A DNA stretch of 64,000 nucleotides from CAZGAH01 sp964523295 (GCA_964523295.1 CAZGAH010000001.1:102027-166026); one strand, 5' to 3'. Counted from the first letter of the stretch, positions 55,151 through 64,000 are shown. Numbers and translations: made by a program. The notes: generated by a model not told the origin, from the letters alone.

Positions 55151-56602
55151 TCATATGATCTCGAACGGCGTGGCTACGGGTACGGTTTCTTCGCTACGCA
55201 TCCGTCCCCGGATGATGCTGAACAGCGCTGCCACCAGCGTCAGCCCCGCCGCAGCGAGCAGGGCCGTCCTGAAGCCCGGAAAAAAGAGCCCGTTCGCCTC
55301 CGGCATCGCCCCGGCGCCATGGCCGCAAGGTCCGTTCATGCCCTCGAAAATCGACGTGGCCAGTGACAGGCCGAAGACCATGCCAAGATTCCGGGTCAAG
55401 GCCAACAGACCGCCGGCCAGTCCGCTTTTTTCCGCAGGCGCGCTGCCCAGGATCGAGTTGTTGTTCGGCGAGCTGAATACCCCGAAACCGAGCCCGATCG
55501 TCAGTTGCCCGGCTGCAATACGCAGAATGGAAGACTCGGCTGAGAGCAGGGACTGGAGGATCAGCCCTATGGCCGTGATCAGCAATCCAACGGCCGCGAG
55601 CATGGAGGGCTGGACTTTCTCGGAAAGCCAGCCGGAAAGCGGTGAGATCATGATAATGACCGCCGGACCGATGGTCATCAGCAGGCCCATGAACTGGGGC
55701 GAGAGCTTGAGCTGGTTGCTCAGATAGAACGGCATGAGAATAATCACCGCATAGCTGGCCATATAGGCAAAAAAGGCGGCGAGCGAGGGCAGCAGGAACA
55801 GCGGGTGCCAGGCAACACTGAAATCGATCAGCGGCGAGGATGAGCGCCGTTCCACGAAACAGAAAGCGCCGAACCCCGCCAGCGCGGAGCCAATGCACAG
55901 GAGCACGGGCCAGGTCCCCCAACCCCAATCGTTGCCGTGGGAAACGCCCGCAAGCAATGCGGTCATGCCAAACGCAAACGACAGGGCGCCGAGGATGTCC
56001 AGGGGCTCTTTTCCCGCAGCACGGTCGCGCGGGAGAAAGAGCAGGCACAGCGCCAGGCCAATGACTCCCACAGGCACGTTCACAAGGAAAATGAACGACC
56101 AGGAGGCATGTTCGAGCAGCAGTCCGCCGATTCCGGGGCCAGCCATCAATCCCAGGGCAACGATCGTCGCGTTCAGACCCAGTGCCCGGCCACGCGTCTT
56201 GCCAGGAAAGGCGCGCATGATGATCGCCGGACCAATGGCCATGGTCATTGCCGCCCCTATGGCCTGAAGAACGCGCGCCGCCACCAGATGCCAGAACGTC
56301 CCCGACAGCCCGCACAGCCCCGAGGCCAGCGTGAAGATAAACAGGCCGGCAATGAAAACCTGCCGCTGCGAGCGAATGTCTCCCAGACGCCCGGCCAGGG
56401 GCAAGAGCACGCTGATGCAGAGCAGGTAGGCGGAAAGGGTCCACTGCACGAGGGATATATCAACATTGAAACTCTGCGACATGGCCGGGAGCGCCACTGC
56501 GACGATTCCCGCATCCAGGGCGGACATGAACACGCCGATCGAGGTCGCCGTAAAGATCAGCCAGGGACCAGGCCGCCGGTCACGTGAAGTTCCTCTCACC
56601 AT
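55151..56602 (-). CDS. MFS transporter, DHA2 (14-TMS) drug-efflux type
   Basis: A 483-residue protein with about fourteen transmembrane helices and the DHA2 (EmrB/QacA) signatures: SALDAGIVAVALPAM in helix 1, QWTLSAYLLCISVLLPLAGRLGDI (motif A region), and the antiporter motif C LGLMAGPGIGGLLLEH in helix 5. It would export hydrophobic compounds by proton antiport. No EmrA-like membrane-fusion gene is adjacent. ATG 56602 follows GGAGGAG. Substrate not predictable. Confidence 0.9.
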   Translation of the reverse strand: MVRGTSRDRRPGPWLIFTATSIGVFMSALDAGIVAVALPAMSQSFNVDISLVQWTLSAYLLCISVLLPLAGRLGDIRSQRQVFIAGLFIFTLASGLCGLSGTFWHLVAARVLQAIGAAMTMAIGPAIIMRAFPGKTRGRALGLNATIVALGLMAGPGIGGLLLEHASWSFIFLVNVPVGVIGLALCLLFLPRDRAAGKEPLDILGALSFAFGMTALLAGVSHGNDWGWGTWPVLLCIGSALAGFGAFCFVERRSSSPLIDFSVAWHPLFLLPSLAAFFAYMASYAVIILMPFYLSNQLKLSPQFMGLLMTIGPAVIIMISPLSGWLSEKVQPSMLAAVGLLITAIGLILQSLLSAESSILRIAAGQLTIGLGFGVFSSPNNNSILGSAPAEKSGLAGGLLALTRNLGMVFGLSLATSIFEGMNGPCGHGAGAMPEANGLFFPGFRTALLAAAGLTLVAALFSIIRGRMRSEETVPVATPFEII

Positions 56603-56771
56603 AATCGACTCCTCCGGCTACGGCCGGGTTCCGGGAAAAGAGCATGTCCGCGCGGCAACCGCCGCTGGATTTCATAACGCTATGTGCCGCCCGATCGGCG
56701 ATTCACCCGCTTTCGTATCCGATAGACAAGCTCCCGCGTCCTGTCCAGCGCATACGGCGAGGAGAAGCCGT

Positions 56772-59771
56772 CTATTTGGCAGAACCCGGCGCAGTTCCCG
56801 AACAAACGATGTAATGGCGCAAAATGTCTAGCGTCGCTGTCGGCGATTTCAATGAGGCGACGTTCTGATTCACGAAAACAGCCCACGACTGTACAACGTC
56901 TTCAAATCGTTTTGGGTCGAATTTGATGAGTTCATTATCTCCATAAAGATTTTTCAGGTTGTGGTTAATTTGTGACAGAAATGTCGACCTCTTTTGTTCA
57001 TCTATGAGCATTTTTAAAATATATAAAAGTTGACTTGCAATATATATTTTTATTTTGGTTTGTGTAAAAAAATCATGCAGTTCTCCATATTCGTAATGGC
57101 CTTTTACGCCGCAAAACTGGGATACTTTGTTTTGAAAAATGGCGTTGATTTTCTGGTACTTTTCTACACCAATCATATACATTTTAATGACTTCAAGGAT
57201 GGACTTGCAAAAAATACGGGGGAAGAAGCCGGCTTTTTTCAGCTCGTTCAGCTGACAGTCTTTGATGCCAAGGTGAATGTCGATAGGTTCAAGCAGGCCA
57301 CGGCCGAAGGTATCGATGGACTCGATCCGGAGTATCTTGGGCGTATGAATTTCCCGGAGCATTTTGATGTCGTCCAACGAGGAATTTTCGCAAAGCTCCT
57401 TATAGCGTTTCGCCATGTTGAAAATTTCTATCGCCCGGATGTCTTTTCTAACGATGATATTTCTGTAGCAGGCATTGTAGTCATTTTCAAGGGATTGGAG
57501 TTGCTCGTCATCCGGTGCGATGCCCATGGAGTGCAGGCATTGACTGGAAAAACTTTTGAATATCCCCTTTGTGCATTCGATAAAGCTGCGCGACATGCCG
57601 ACGATCAACTTGGGATATTTCACGGCGACCGAGTCCGTATGGGCCTCCTGATGCATGATGCTGTTGAGAATATCGACAGCCTGGGCCATGAAGAATTCGG
57701 AGTGCAGATGCCGCATTTTTTCTCCGAATTCCGCGCTGCACTCATCAATGACCCGCTCCATATCGGGAAGGTTGTCGAGGGGCGAGACGCTGCGGATGTA
57801 GAAGCGATAGCGTTTGACGACGGTATCGATAAAAGTATTGTGCATCTGGTTCAGGGCCTGGACGAGCGAGTCGGTATACTCCTCGACGGTGATGGCCTTC
57901 CTGCCTTTCCCTTCGCCGAGGCCGCGCATGTATTTCGACTGCGTCAGGACATTCTTGACCCTGCCCAATAATTCGGCCGAGGGGCATGGCTTGACGATGT
58001 AGTCCGATACCCGCAACTTGACCGCCTTGAACAGCACGCTGCGTTCACTGTTGAACGTGGCCAGAACAAAGGGCAATTGTTCGTATGCCTCGCTTTTACG
58101 AACGCGGTCGAGCAGGTCGATGCCGCTCAGGGACGGCGTGTCCACTTCGCAAATGACGATGTCCACGCGTTTTTCGTTGATGCAGTCCCAGGCCTTTTTC
58201 CCATCCGTCGCCACCAGCAGGGAGGTGACGCCGTCCTGGCGCAGCAGCTGTTTCATGTGGTTGAGCTGGTACGGGTTGTTGTCCACCAGCAACACCGAGG
58301 CATCAGCGAGCCGGAGGCCAGGCCCTGCCGCGGCGGTGGCGGTGCTGCGCTGTCTGTCCGCGCCGATTATGCAGATGGCTGGCTGGACGGGCGCCTGTTC
58401 CACCACAGGTTTTGGCGTCAGTACCGTCAGGAGCGCGTCCACGCAGCGCGGGCAGAGATGATTCCCCTTGGCGTCGCTGATAATCTGCAAGGCCTTTTCC
58501 TGGGGGTAGGCATTCCGGTGCGGACGGTCGGAGGTCAGGGCGACGTAGGTATCGGCCACGGCGATGATGCGCGACAGCAGGGGGATCGAGTCGCCCCGCA
58601 GGCCGTTGGGATAGCCGCTGCCGTCCATCTTTTCGTGGTGGTGCAGGATGCCGGCGCAGATATCAGACATGCCCTCGGCATGTTGGATCATCGCGGCCCC
58701 GGACGTCGGGTGCTGCCTGATGATGGCCAGTTCCTCCGGCGACAAGGGCTTGGTTTTGAAGACGATGGCGTCGTAGGCCTGGATGATGCCGATATTGTGC
58801 AGCCTGGCCGTGAGTTCCACCTTTTTCATGTCCACGGCGTTGAATCCCAGGGCAGCGCCCATATCCATGGCGTAGCGGGTCACCTTGTCGGTATGACCGG
58901 CAAAGCGCTTGTCCCGGCTCTCCCATCTGGCCAGCACCTCGAACAGGCTGCGCAGCAGCGCACTGCGCTCGTTTTCCAGATAGCATTTTTCCTTGAGCAG
59001 GTTGGAGAAGTGTTCGGATAGCAGCCGTTCGGCGAGGATCACCAGCTGCTCGATGGCAAAGGGCTTGACCATATAGGCGGATGCGCCGCGATGGATCATC
59101 TCCAGCATGGCCCGGCGGTCGTTTTCCGAACTCATGACCACGAACGGCACCTGCGCCAGGTCTTCACGCTTGCGCACCGCCTCGCACAGCCCGCCGCCGT
59201 CCAGGTTGGGCATGCGCACGTCGCTGACGATGATATCGGGACGGTTGCTCTCCAGCAGGTGCAAGGCCTCCATGCCGTCACGCGCCGTGAACACATGCAG
59301 ACCGATCCCCTCCAGCTCGTCGGCCAGGGATTTCAGGATGAACTCGGAATCGTCGACAAGAAGGACGCTGCGGCCCTTGAGAATGGAGACCCGGCGAAGC
59401 AGGCTCCGTATGCGCGGGATGAGGTTGTCGGCAAGGCTGCTCTTGACGACGTAGGCCGAGGCGCCCACGTAAAAGCCTTTCTCGATGCTCTCCTCAGTGT
59501 CCGTCGTGCTCAGGATGACGATCGGCACGGACCGTGTGGCCGGATTCTGCTTCAGCCGCTCGCAGAATTCAAAGCCGTTCATGCCCGGCATTTCGATGTC
59601 AGTGACAATGAGGTCGAATTCCTGCGACTCCGTCAGACTGAGCCCTCCGGCTCCATCCTCGGCGGCGACGACGACGGCATCGATGCCCTCCAGGAGCCGC
59701 AACAACAGACTCCGGAACATTTTGCTGTCGTCGACAACAAGAATCCGAGGCTTCTCCAAAGCACCAGCCAT
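56772..59771 (-). CDS. Three-receiver HD-GYP signalling protein with AT-rich C-terminal domain
   Basis: A 999-residue cytoplasmic protein. Receiver 1 (about 8-125) has D58 and receiver 2 (134-250) has D184. An HD-GYP domain (270-450) follows, with HHHEKMDGSGYPNG intact but HN (325-326, ARLHNIGII) instead of the catalytic HD. Receiver 3 (490-610) carries Glu542 at the phospho-acceptor position and lacks one of the acidic pair. Residues 620-999 form an unrecognised helical domain encoded by clearly AT-richer DNA. The start at 59771 (MAGALEKPRI) has GGGGGAC upstream and is preferred over 59807. The HN change makes c-di-GMP hydrolysis uncertain. No kinase is adjacent. Confidence 0.88.
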   Translation of the reverse strand: MAGALEKPRILVVDDSKMFRSLLLRLLEGIDAVVVAAEDGAGGLSLTESQEFDLIVTDIEMPGMNGFEFCERLKQNPATRSVPIVILSTTDTEESIEKGFYVGASAYVVKSSLADNLIPRIRSLLRRVSILKGRSVLLVDDSEFILKSLADELEGIGLHVFTARDGMEALHLLESNRPDIIVSDVRMPNLDGGGLCEAVRKREDLAQVPFVVMSSENDRRAMLEMIHRGASAYMVKPFAIEQLVILAERLLSEHFSNLLKEKCYLENERSALLRSLFEVLARWESRDKRFAGHTDKVTRYAMDMGAALGFNAVDMKKVELTARLHNIGIIQAYDAIVFKTKPLSPEELAIIRQHPTSGAAMIQHAEGMSDICAGILHHHEKMDGSGYPNGLRGDSIPLLSRIIAVADTYVALTSDRPHRNAYPQEKALQIISDAKGNHLCPRCVDALLTVLTPKPVVEQAPVQPAICIIGADRQRSTATAAAGPGLRLADASVLLVDNNPYQLNHMKQLLRQDGVTSLLVATDGKKAWDCINEKRVDIVICEVDTPSLSGIDLLDRVRKSEAYEQLPFVLATFNSERSVLFKAVKLRVSDYIVKPCPSAELLGRVKNVLTQSKYMRGLGEGKGRKAITVEEYTDSLVQALNQMHNTFIDTVVKRYRFYIRSVSPLDNLPDMERVIDECSAEFGEKMRHLHSEFFMAQAVDILNSIMHQEAHTDSVAVKYPKLIVGMSRSFIECTKGIFKSFSSQCLHSMGIAPDDEQLQSLENDYNACYRNIIVRKDIRAIEIFNMAKRYKELCENSSLDDIKMLREIHTPKILRIESIDTFGRGLLEPIDIHLGIKDCQLNELKKAGFFPRIFCKSILEVIKMYMIGVEKYQKINAIFQNKVSQFCGVKGHYEYGELHDFFTQTKIKIYIASQLLYILKMLIDEQKRSTFLSQINHNLKNLYGDNELIKFDPKRFEDVVQSWAVFVNQNVASLKSPTATLDILRHYIVCSGTAPGSAK

Positions 59772-60592
59772 GATGTCCCCCGAACGGCGTGCGTGTTGAT
59801 TTGCCATTGCGATGCGTGCGGCAGATAACGAGCGGACATTGGCTGAATCGTCCGCAAAGCCGCGCGTACGCTGTCCCTGTAGCCCCCCCCCTTTGAAGCG
59901 TACGCTTCTGTTTTCAAGCTACGAAAGCGTTTCACCAAATGCGTGGCATGATGCCCTTTGTCAGACCATTTCTCTTTTTGATATTGTTATACGCTTATTG
60001 ATTGGATTTTTGCAAAGCCTGTAAGCTGGCCTTCATCCGCCCGTATAGTCTGCTGTATGGCGTGCAGTGTGCCCTTTGCCCATTCGGTATGGTTGTCGGC
60101 CACCCGTGAGGCGACGTTGCACATCTGGATTGGAAAAAAGAAGCTCACCGGGCGCATACCTGCAAATTCAGAGCACACACAACAACTTTCCCGCAATTAA
60201 GATTTATACATCATTTCCAAGAAAGATGCAAGTCCTTTCCTGGTTTTTCCGCTTTTCTGAATTCGGGAGAGAGATGGAGTCCGGTTGGAGGAGTGCTCTT
60301 ACCGCGCTGGTTTCAAACCATCCGACAGGGTAAGGCATCTATTCAACGCACCAAGTTACCTCCGTGAGGGTGTGATTTCAAGCTATGAGTCGGAGACGGC
60401 GCATGGCCGGTCCTGAACGGCAGGGAATGGCCGGTGAACGGTATTGTCGCCGTTCATGGCGCCCGATCGACACATTGCCAGGTCTTGCCACTCATCCGTG
60501 TATTTATGCCGTCAGGCGAAAAGCAGTCATCAGGACGCTGTTTCTTTGCTAGACCGAGGCATCGGCAACATCATTCATCGAGGAGGCGTGAG
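59772..60592. other. Long gene-free region upstream of the acetate-symporter cluster
   Basis: About 820 nt between divergent transcription units. The part near 59930-60260 is AT-richer. No gene with a ribosome-binding site and recognisable product was found. A repeat/inverted-repeat cluster lies at 60403-60456. The region probably holds a regulated promoter for the symporter operon. Confidence 0.45.
60403..60456. promoter_or_regulatory. Direct and inverted repeats upstream of the DUF4212/ActP operon
   Basis: ATGGCCGGT plus GAACGG occurs at 60403-60420 and again at 60427-60441. TGAACGG (60435-60441) is inverted as CCGTTCA (60450-60456) with an 8-nt spacer. The site lies 140-190 nt before the first gene and may bind a regulator; which one is unknown. 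Confidence 0.35.
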
Positions 60593-60844
60593 ATGCAAGA
60601 GCACATGGTTCGGTATTGGAAGCGGAATCTGGGGTACATGGCCATACTGCTGTCATTGTGGTTTCTGGTTTCCTATGTCTTCGGCATCTTTTTTGTCGAA
60701 GCCCTGAACACCTTCCATATTGGCGGGTTCCCGCTGGGATTCTGGTTCGCCCAGCAGGGCTCAATTTATGTCTTCGTTGCATTGATCTTTGTCTATTATT
60801 TTCTGATGCAACGGCTGGACAAGGAATTCGACGTTCACGAATAA
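60593..60844 (+). CDS. DUF4212 small subunit of a sodium:solute symporter
   Basis: An 83-residue membrane protein with two helices (YMAILLSLWFLVSYVFGIFF and IYVFVALIFVYYFLMQRL), the DUF4212 plan. The IGGFPLGFWFAQQGSIYVF stretch is the family core. Such proteins are almost always encoded directly before ActP-type symporters and act as an accessory subunit. ATG 60593 follows GAGGAGG. The symporter starts 58 nt downstream, so they form one operon. Confidence 0.92.
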   Translation: MQEHMVRYWKRNLGYMAILLSLWFLVSYVFGIFFVEALNTFHIGGFPLGFWFAQQGSIYVFVALIFVYYFLMQRLDKEFDVHE

Positions 60845-60902
60845 ATCGTTGCGCAGGGTTGCCCGGACACTGCGTAGCGCAAGCGAGAAAAAGGAGACGA
60901 TC

Positions 60903-62678
60903 ATGTCTATCATGGCTTGGACCTACATCATCGTGGGCCTGACCTTCGGGATCTATATCTACATCGCCTGGGCTACGCGCGTGCGCAGCACCAAGGACTT
61001 CTACGTCGCCGGCGGCGGCGTGCCGCCCCTGGCCAACGGCATGGCCACCGCGGCGGACTGGATGAGCGCAGCGTCGTTCATCTCCATGTCCGGTATCATC
61101 GCCTTTTCTGGTTATCAGGGCTGCATGTATCTCATGGGCTGGACCGGCGGCTACGTGTTGCTGGCGTTGCTGCTGGCGCCCTATCTGCGCAAGTTCGGTA
61201 AATTCACCGTGCCGGACTTTGTGGGTGATCGCTATTATTCCAACACCGCGCGCGTGGTGGCGCTCGTCTGCGCCATTTTCGTCTCCATGACCTACGTGGC
61301 CGGGCAGATGCGCGGCGTGGGCATCGTGTTCAGCCGTTTTCTGGAAGTCGACGTGAACACCGGCGTGCTCATCGGCATGGTCATCGTGTTCTTCTACGCC
61401 GTGATGGGCGGGATGAAGGGCATCACCTGGACCCAGGTGGCGCAATACTGCGTGCTCATCCTGGCCTTTCTCATTCCGGCCATAGCCATTTCCATGAAGG
61501 TGACCGGCAACCCGATTCCTCAGTTCGGTTTTGGCGACACCATTTCATCCGGTCCCAATGCCGGAGCCTATCTGCTGGATACGCTGGACAAAATTTGTCA
61601 GGACTTGGGTTTCTCGGCCTACACCGGAGCCTTTGGCAAGGGGCAGAAGTCGATGCTCGACGTGCTGGCAGTCACGCTCTGTCTGATGGTGGGCACTGCC
61701 GGTCTGCCGCACGTGATCGTGCGCTTCTACACCGTGCCCAGCGTGCGCGCGGCCAGGTTGTCGGCCGGCTATGCCCTGCTGTTCATCGCCATTCTCTACA
61801 CCTCGGCCCCGGCCGTGGGCGCCTTTGCCCGGTATAACATGATCAACAGCCTGAACAACGTGACCTACGCGCAGGCGCCGGGCTGGTTCAGGAACTGGGA
61901 AAAGACCGGCCTGATCGCCTGGATGGACAAGAACAACGACGGCGTGATCCAGTACCGCGCCGGAGAGGCCTTCGAGGGCAAGCCCACGTTTACGGGACAG
62001 GCCGGCCCCGGTGGGCAGCGACTGATGAAGAATGCGCCGACCAAGAGCGCGAACGAGCTGTATGTGGACAATGACATCATGGTGCTGGCCAATCCTGAAA
62101 TTGCGAATCTGCCGGCCTGGGTCATCGCCCTGGTGGCTGCGGGCGGTCTGGCTGCCGCGCTGTCCACGGCGTCGGGTCTGCTGCTGGTCATCTCATCGAG
62201 CATCAGCCACGACCTGTACTACCGGATTATCAACAAGCAGGCCTCGGAGAAGTCGCAGCTTTTGTTGGGTCGGATCATGATAGGCGTGGCCGTGTGCGTC
62301 GCCGGTTACTTCGGCATCAATCCTCCGGGCTTCGTGGCGCAGGTGGTGGCCCTGGCCTTCGGTCTGGCTGCCTCCTCGTTCTTCCCGATCATCGTGCTCG
62401 GCATCTTCTGGAAGCGGGCCAACCGTAACGGCGCGGTGGCGGGCATGATTGCCGGCATCGGCTTCACGATGCTGTACATCGTGCAGACCAAGTTCATGGG
62501 CGTGGCCCCGTGGTTTCTGGGCATCAGCCCCGAGGGCATCGGTTCGGTGGGCATGCTGATCAACTTCGGCGTGACGGTGTTCTTCTCGCTGGCTTCCGCC
62601 GCGCCGCCCAAGGCGGTGCAGGAGCTGGTGGAGAGCGTGCGCATTCCGCGCGGTGCCGGCGCTGCCGCCAGCCACTAG
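60903..62678 (+). CDS. ActP-like cation:acetate/solute symporter (VC_2705 subfamily)
   Basis: A 591-residue sodium:solute symporter (SSS family) with about thirteen helices. Signatures include STKDFYVAGGGVPPLANGMATAADWMSAASF and the GGMKGITWTQVAQY segment after helix 5. A large loop at about residues 315-400 carries an EF-hand-like DKNNDGVIQ. Family members import acetate or other short-chain monocarboxylates with Na+ or H+. The ATG at 60903 follows AAAAAGGAG. With DUF4212 upstream and a DUF294 regulator downstream, acetate uptake or recycling is the likely role. Confidence 0.93.
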   Translation: MSIMAWTYIIVGLTFGIYIYIAWATRVRSTKDFYVAGGGVPPLANGMATAADWMSAASFISMSGIIAFSGYQGCMYLMGWTGGYVLLALLLAPYLRKFGKFTVPDFVGDRYYSNTARVVALVCAIFVSMTYVAGQMRGVGIVFSRFLEVDVNTGVLIGMVIVFFYAVMGGMKGITWTQVAQYCVLILAFLIPAIAISMKVTGNPIPQFGFGDTISSGPNAGAYLLDTLDKICQDLGFSAYTGAFGKGQKSMLDVLAVTLCLMVGTAGLPHVIVRFYTVPSVRAARLSAGYALLFIAILYTSAPAVGAFARYNMINSLNNVTYAQAPGWFRNWEKTGLIAWMDKNNDGVIQYRAGEAFEGKPTFTGQAGPGGQRLMKNAPTKSANELYVDNDIMVLANPEIANLPAWVIALVAAGGLAAALSTASGLLLVISSSISHDLYYRIINKQASEKSQLLLGRIMIGVAVCVAGYFGINPPGFVAQVVALAFGLAASSFFPIIVLGIFWKRANRNGAVAGMIAGIGFTMLYIVQTKFMGVAPWFLGISPEGIGSVGMLINFGVTVFFSLASAAPPKAVQELVESVRIPRGAGAAASH

Positions 62679-62693
62679 CCTCTTCAAAGTACG

Positions 62694-62725
62694 CGGGCCG
62701 GGGTCAAGCGCTTTACCCCGGCCCG
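62694..62725 (+). terminator. GC-rich hairpin after the symporter gene
   Basis: CGGGCCGGGGT (62694-62704) and ACCCCGGCCCG (62715-62725) form a perfect 11-bp stem with a 10-nt loop, 16 nt after the stop. It is followed by TGCTTTG rather than a full T-run. It may partly insulate the downstream regulator gene. Confidence 0.65.
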
Positions 62726-62781
62726 TGCTTTGCGTATGTCTGGCGTATCTCCCGGTGCATCGTTGCAACAAAGGATCAGCC

Positions 62782-64000
62782 ATGCCTTTCGGCTCTTCTC
62801 CGAAGCAAACGAATATTTCCCTTGTCGACGCCCTGCGCGTCGTCGCTCCATTTACTACGCTGGACGCCGCGACGCTGGCCGAACTGGCGGCTGCGTGCGT
62901 CGTCGAAGAATTGCCTGCAGGCACGGTCCTGTGGGCGCGCGGGGCGGAGCCTGCTGCCTGGGCCTATGTCCTGCGTCGCGGAGGGATACGGCTCTGCCTG
63001 CGCGATGCGGACGGACAGGAGACTCTGCTCGGATTTCACGGAGAGGGCAGTCTTGTCGCGGATCCCTCGCTGCTGCATGGCGAGCCGCCGTTGTGCGACG
63101 CCGAGACCCTGTCGCTGGTGGAGTGCGTCAAAATCCCCCGGCAGGCGTTCATGGATGCGGCGCAGCGGCACCCCGGGCTTCCGGACTGGATGCTCCGGCA
63201 GCTTTCGCGCGGACCTCTGTCCAGCGCCCTGGCCGCGCTCGGAAGCACGCGGCGTCATGCCGGCGGCGAGGGCGGTTTTTATCTGTTCAGCGTCAAGGTC
63301 GGCGAACTTGTCCGTCGCCCTTGTGTGACCTTGTCCGGTGGCATCGGCATCCGCGACGCCGCGGCTGCCATGCTGCGCGAAGGCGTTGGTTCGCTGCTGC
63401 TGCACGGGCCGGATGGTGCCATCGAGGGCATCGTCACGGACAAGGACCTCCGTCGGGCCCTGGCCGTAGGATGCAGCCCGGACGCGCCGTCGCGTACGAT
63501 CATGTCCGCACCGGTAGCGACCATCGAGGCGGACCAGTATTGTTTCGAGGCCCTGCTGCGTATGATGCGGGCGAAAATCCACCATCTGGCGGTGACGCGC
63601 GGCGACGTCATCGCGGGGATGGTCACCTCGCACGACATCATGATCGTGCAGGGCAATACGCCCCTGGGGCTGTTGCGCGAGATCAGCCTGCAGCAGACGG
63701 TAGAAGGGCTGCACCCGTTGGCCGGTCAGACGCCCGAACTCATCCGGCTGCTGGTCCGGCAAGGCGCCCGCGCCGGTCATGTGGCCCGGATGATCACCGT
63801 GATCAACGACGCTATCCTCGACCGGCTGCTGACTCTGCTGCAAAAGCAGCTGGGACCGCCGCCCGTGCCTTTTTGCTGGCTGCTCATGGGCAGCGAAGGC
63901 CGTAGGGAGCAGACGCTGGCGACGGATCAGGACAACGCCCTGGTCTTCGAGCACGGCGGCGACGACATCCTGGCCCGCGCCGCGGCCGTCTATTTCGAGG
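62782..64000 (+). CDS. DUF294 nucleotidyltransferase-like protein with cNMP-binding and CBS domains, partial
   Basis: Runs off the right edge after 406 codons, so it has no stop here. The ATG at 62782 has AAGGA upstream. Domains in order: a cyclic-nucleotide-binding-like fold (about 15-135; FTTLDAATLAELAAACV, LLGFHGEGSLVADPSLL), two CBS motifs (about 175-290; LLLHGPDGAIEGIVTDKDLRRAL and HHLAVTRGDVIAGMVTSHDIM), then the DUF294 nucleotidyltransferase domain with GSEGRREQTLATDQDNALVF (from residue 370), the GlnD-like active-site element. Members are often encoded beside DUF4212/ActP genes and are thought to regulate them, perhaps by nucleotidylation and adenine-nucleotide sensing. Confidence 0.9.
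   Translation, partial: MPFGSSPKQTNISLVDALRVVAPFTTLDAATLAELAAACVVEELPAGTVLWARGAEPAAWAYVLRRGGIRLCLRDADGQETLLGFHGEGSLVADPSLLHGEPPLCDAETLSLVECVKIPRQAFMDAAQRHPGLPDWMLRQLSRGPLSSALAALGSTRRHAGGEGGFYLFSVKVGELVRRPCVTLSGGIGIRDAAAAMLREGVGSLLLHGPDGAIEGIVTDKDLRRALAVGCSPDAPSRTIMSAPVATIEADQYCFEALLRMMRAKIHHLAVTRGDVIAGMVTSHDIMIVQGNTPLGLLREISLQQTVEGLHPLAGQTPELIRLLVRQGARAGHVARMITVINDAILDRLLTLLQKQLGPPPVPFCWLLMGSEGRREQTLATDQDNALVFEHGGDDILARAAAVYFE

Overview
The window looks like a draft chromosome scaffold from a GC-rich (roughly 60%) motile Gram-negative bacterium, most likely a Desulfovibrio-type sulfate reducer (Desulfovibrionota). This placement is inferred from gene families: a Lon protease with an embedded receiver domain, a TauE/SafE exporter between Usp genes, CgeB and GT9 glycosyltransferases, a sigma-28-driven flagellin, a membrane hydrogenase-related complex, and a DUF4212/ActP/DUF294 acetate-uptake cluster. 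There is no rRNA, tRNA or CRISPR array. Six runs of N mark scaffold joins and all fall inside genes.

Layout. 1-5800: an AAA ATPase fragment, a tRNA1(Val)-type methyltransferase, an FG-GAP remnant, a small coiled-coil membrane protein, carB, and an RHH/RelE-type toxin-antitoxin pair. 5800-9150: a leftward operon of a Usp-membrane fusion, TauE exporter, tandem Usp and a small protein. 9456-14511: a three-gene signalling set of receiver-Lon protease, histidine kinase and NtrC-like regulator. 14750-19466: His-rich metal protein, GT-C-like membrane protein, flagellin, EAL/HDOD protein. 19515-25881: leftward O-acylation cluster of an MBOAT, three SGNH proteins and an alpha/beta hydrolase. 26000-30214: zinc ribbon and TPR proteins, an AT-rich island running into a HAMP-less chemoreceptor, and an Hpt protein. 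30297-34431: PaaK-like ligase, CgeB-like and GT9 glycosyltransferases.

35471-42832: a six-gene rightward operon encoding an energy-converting hydrogenase-related complex. It has two antiporter-like subunits, HyfC/NuoH-like and HyfE-like subunits, a NuoC-NuoD-type large subunit and a ferredoxin-NuoB-type small subunit. The large subunit has lost both CxxC motifs that bind the NiFe centre, so it probably moves ions using an electron donor or acceptor other than H2. 43188-47334: methyltransferase, glutamine amidotransferase, a receiver/degenerate HD-GYP protein and a TPR protein. 47359-50308: a lysine 2,3-aminomutase-like radical SAM enzyme overlapping an ATP-grasp ligase, which suggests a beta-lysine-containing product.

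50676-56602: RimO, a small unknown protein, an orphan OppF-type ATPase, a K+ channel, a secreted Cys protein and an MFS exporter. 56772-59771: a 999-aa protein with three receivers, an HD-GYP domain carrying HN instead of HD, and an AT-rich C-terminal domain. 60593-64000: DUF4212 and ActP-type symporter subunits and a DUF294 nucleotidyltransferase-like regulator that runs off the end.

The best candidates for undescribed biology are the NiFe-less hydrogenase-like complex, the aminomutase/ATP-grasp pair, the Lon-receiver module with its altered GAFTGA loop, the MBOAT/three-SGNH cluster and the interleaved inverted repeats behind the toxin gene.
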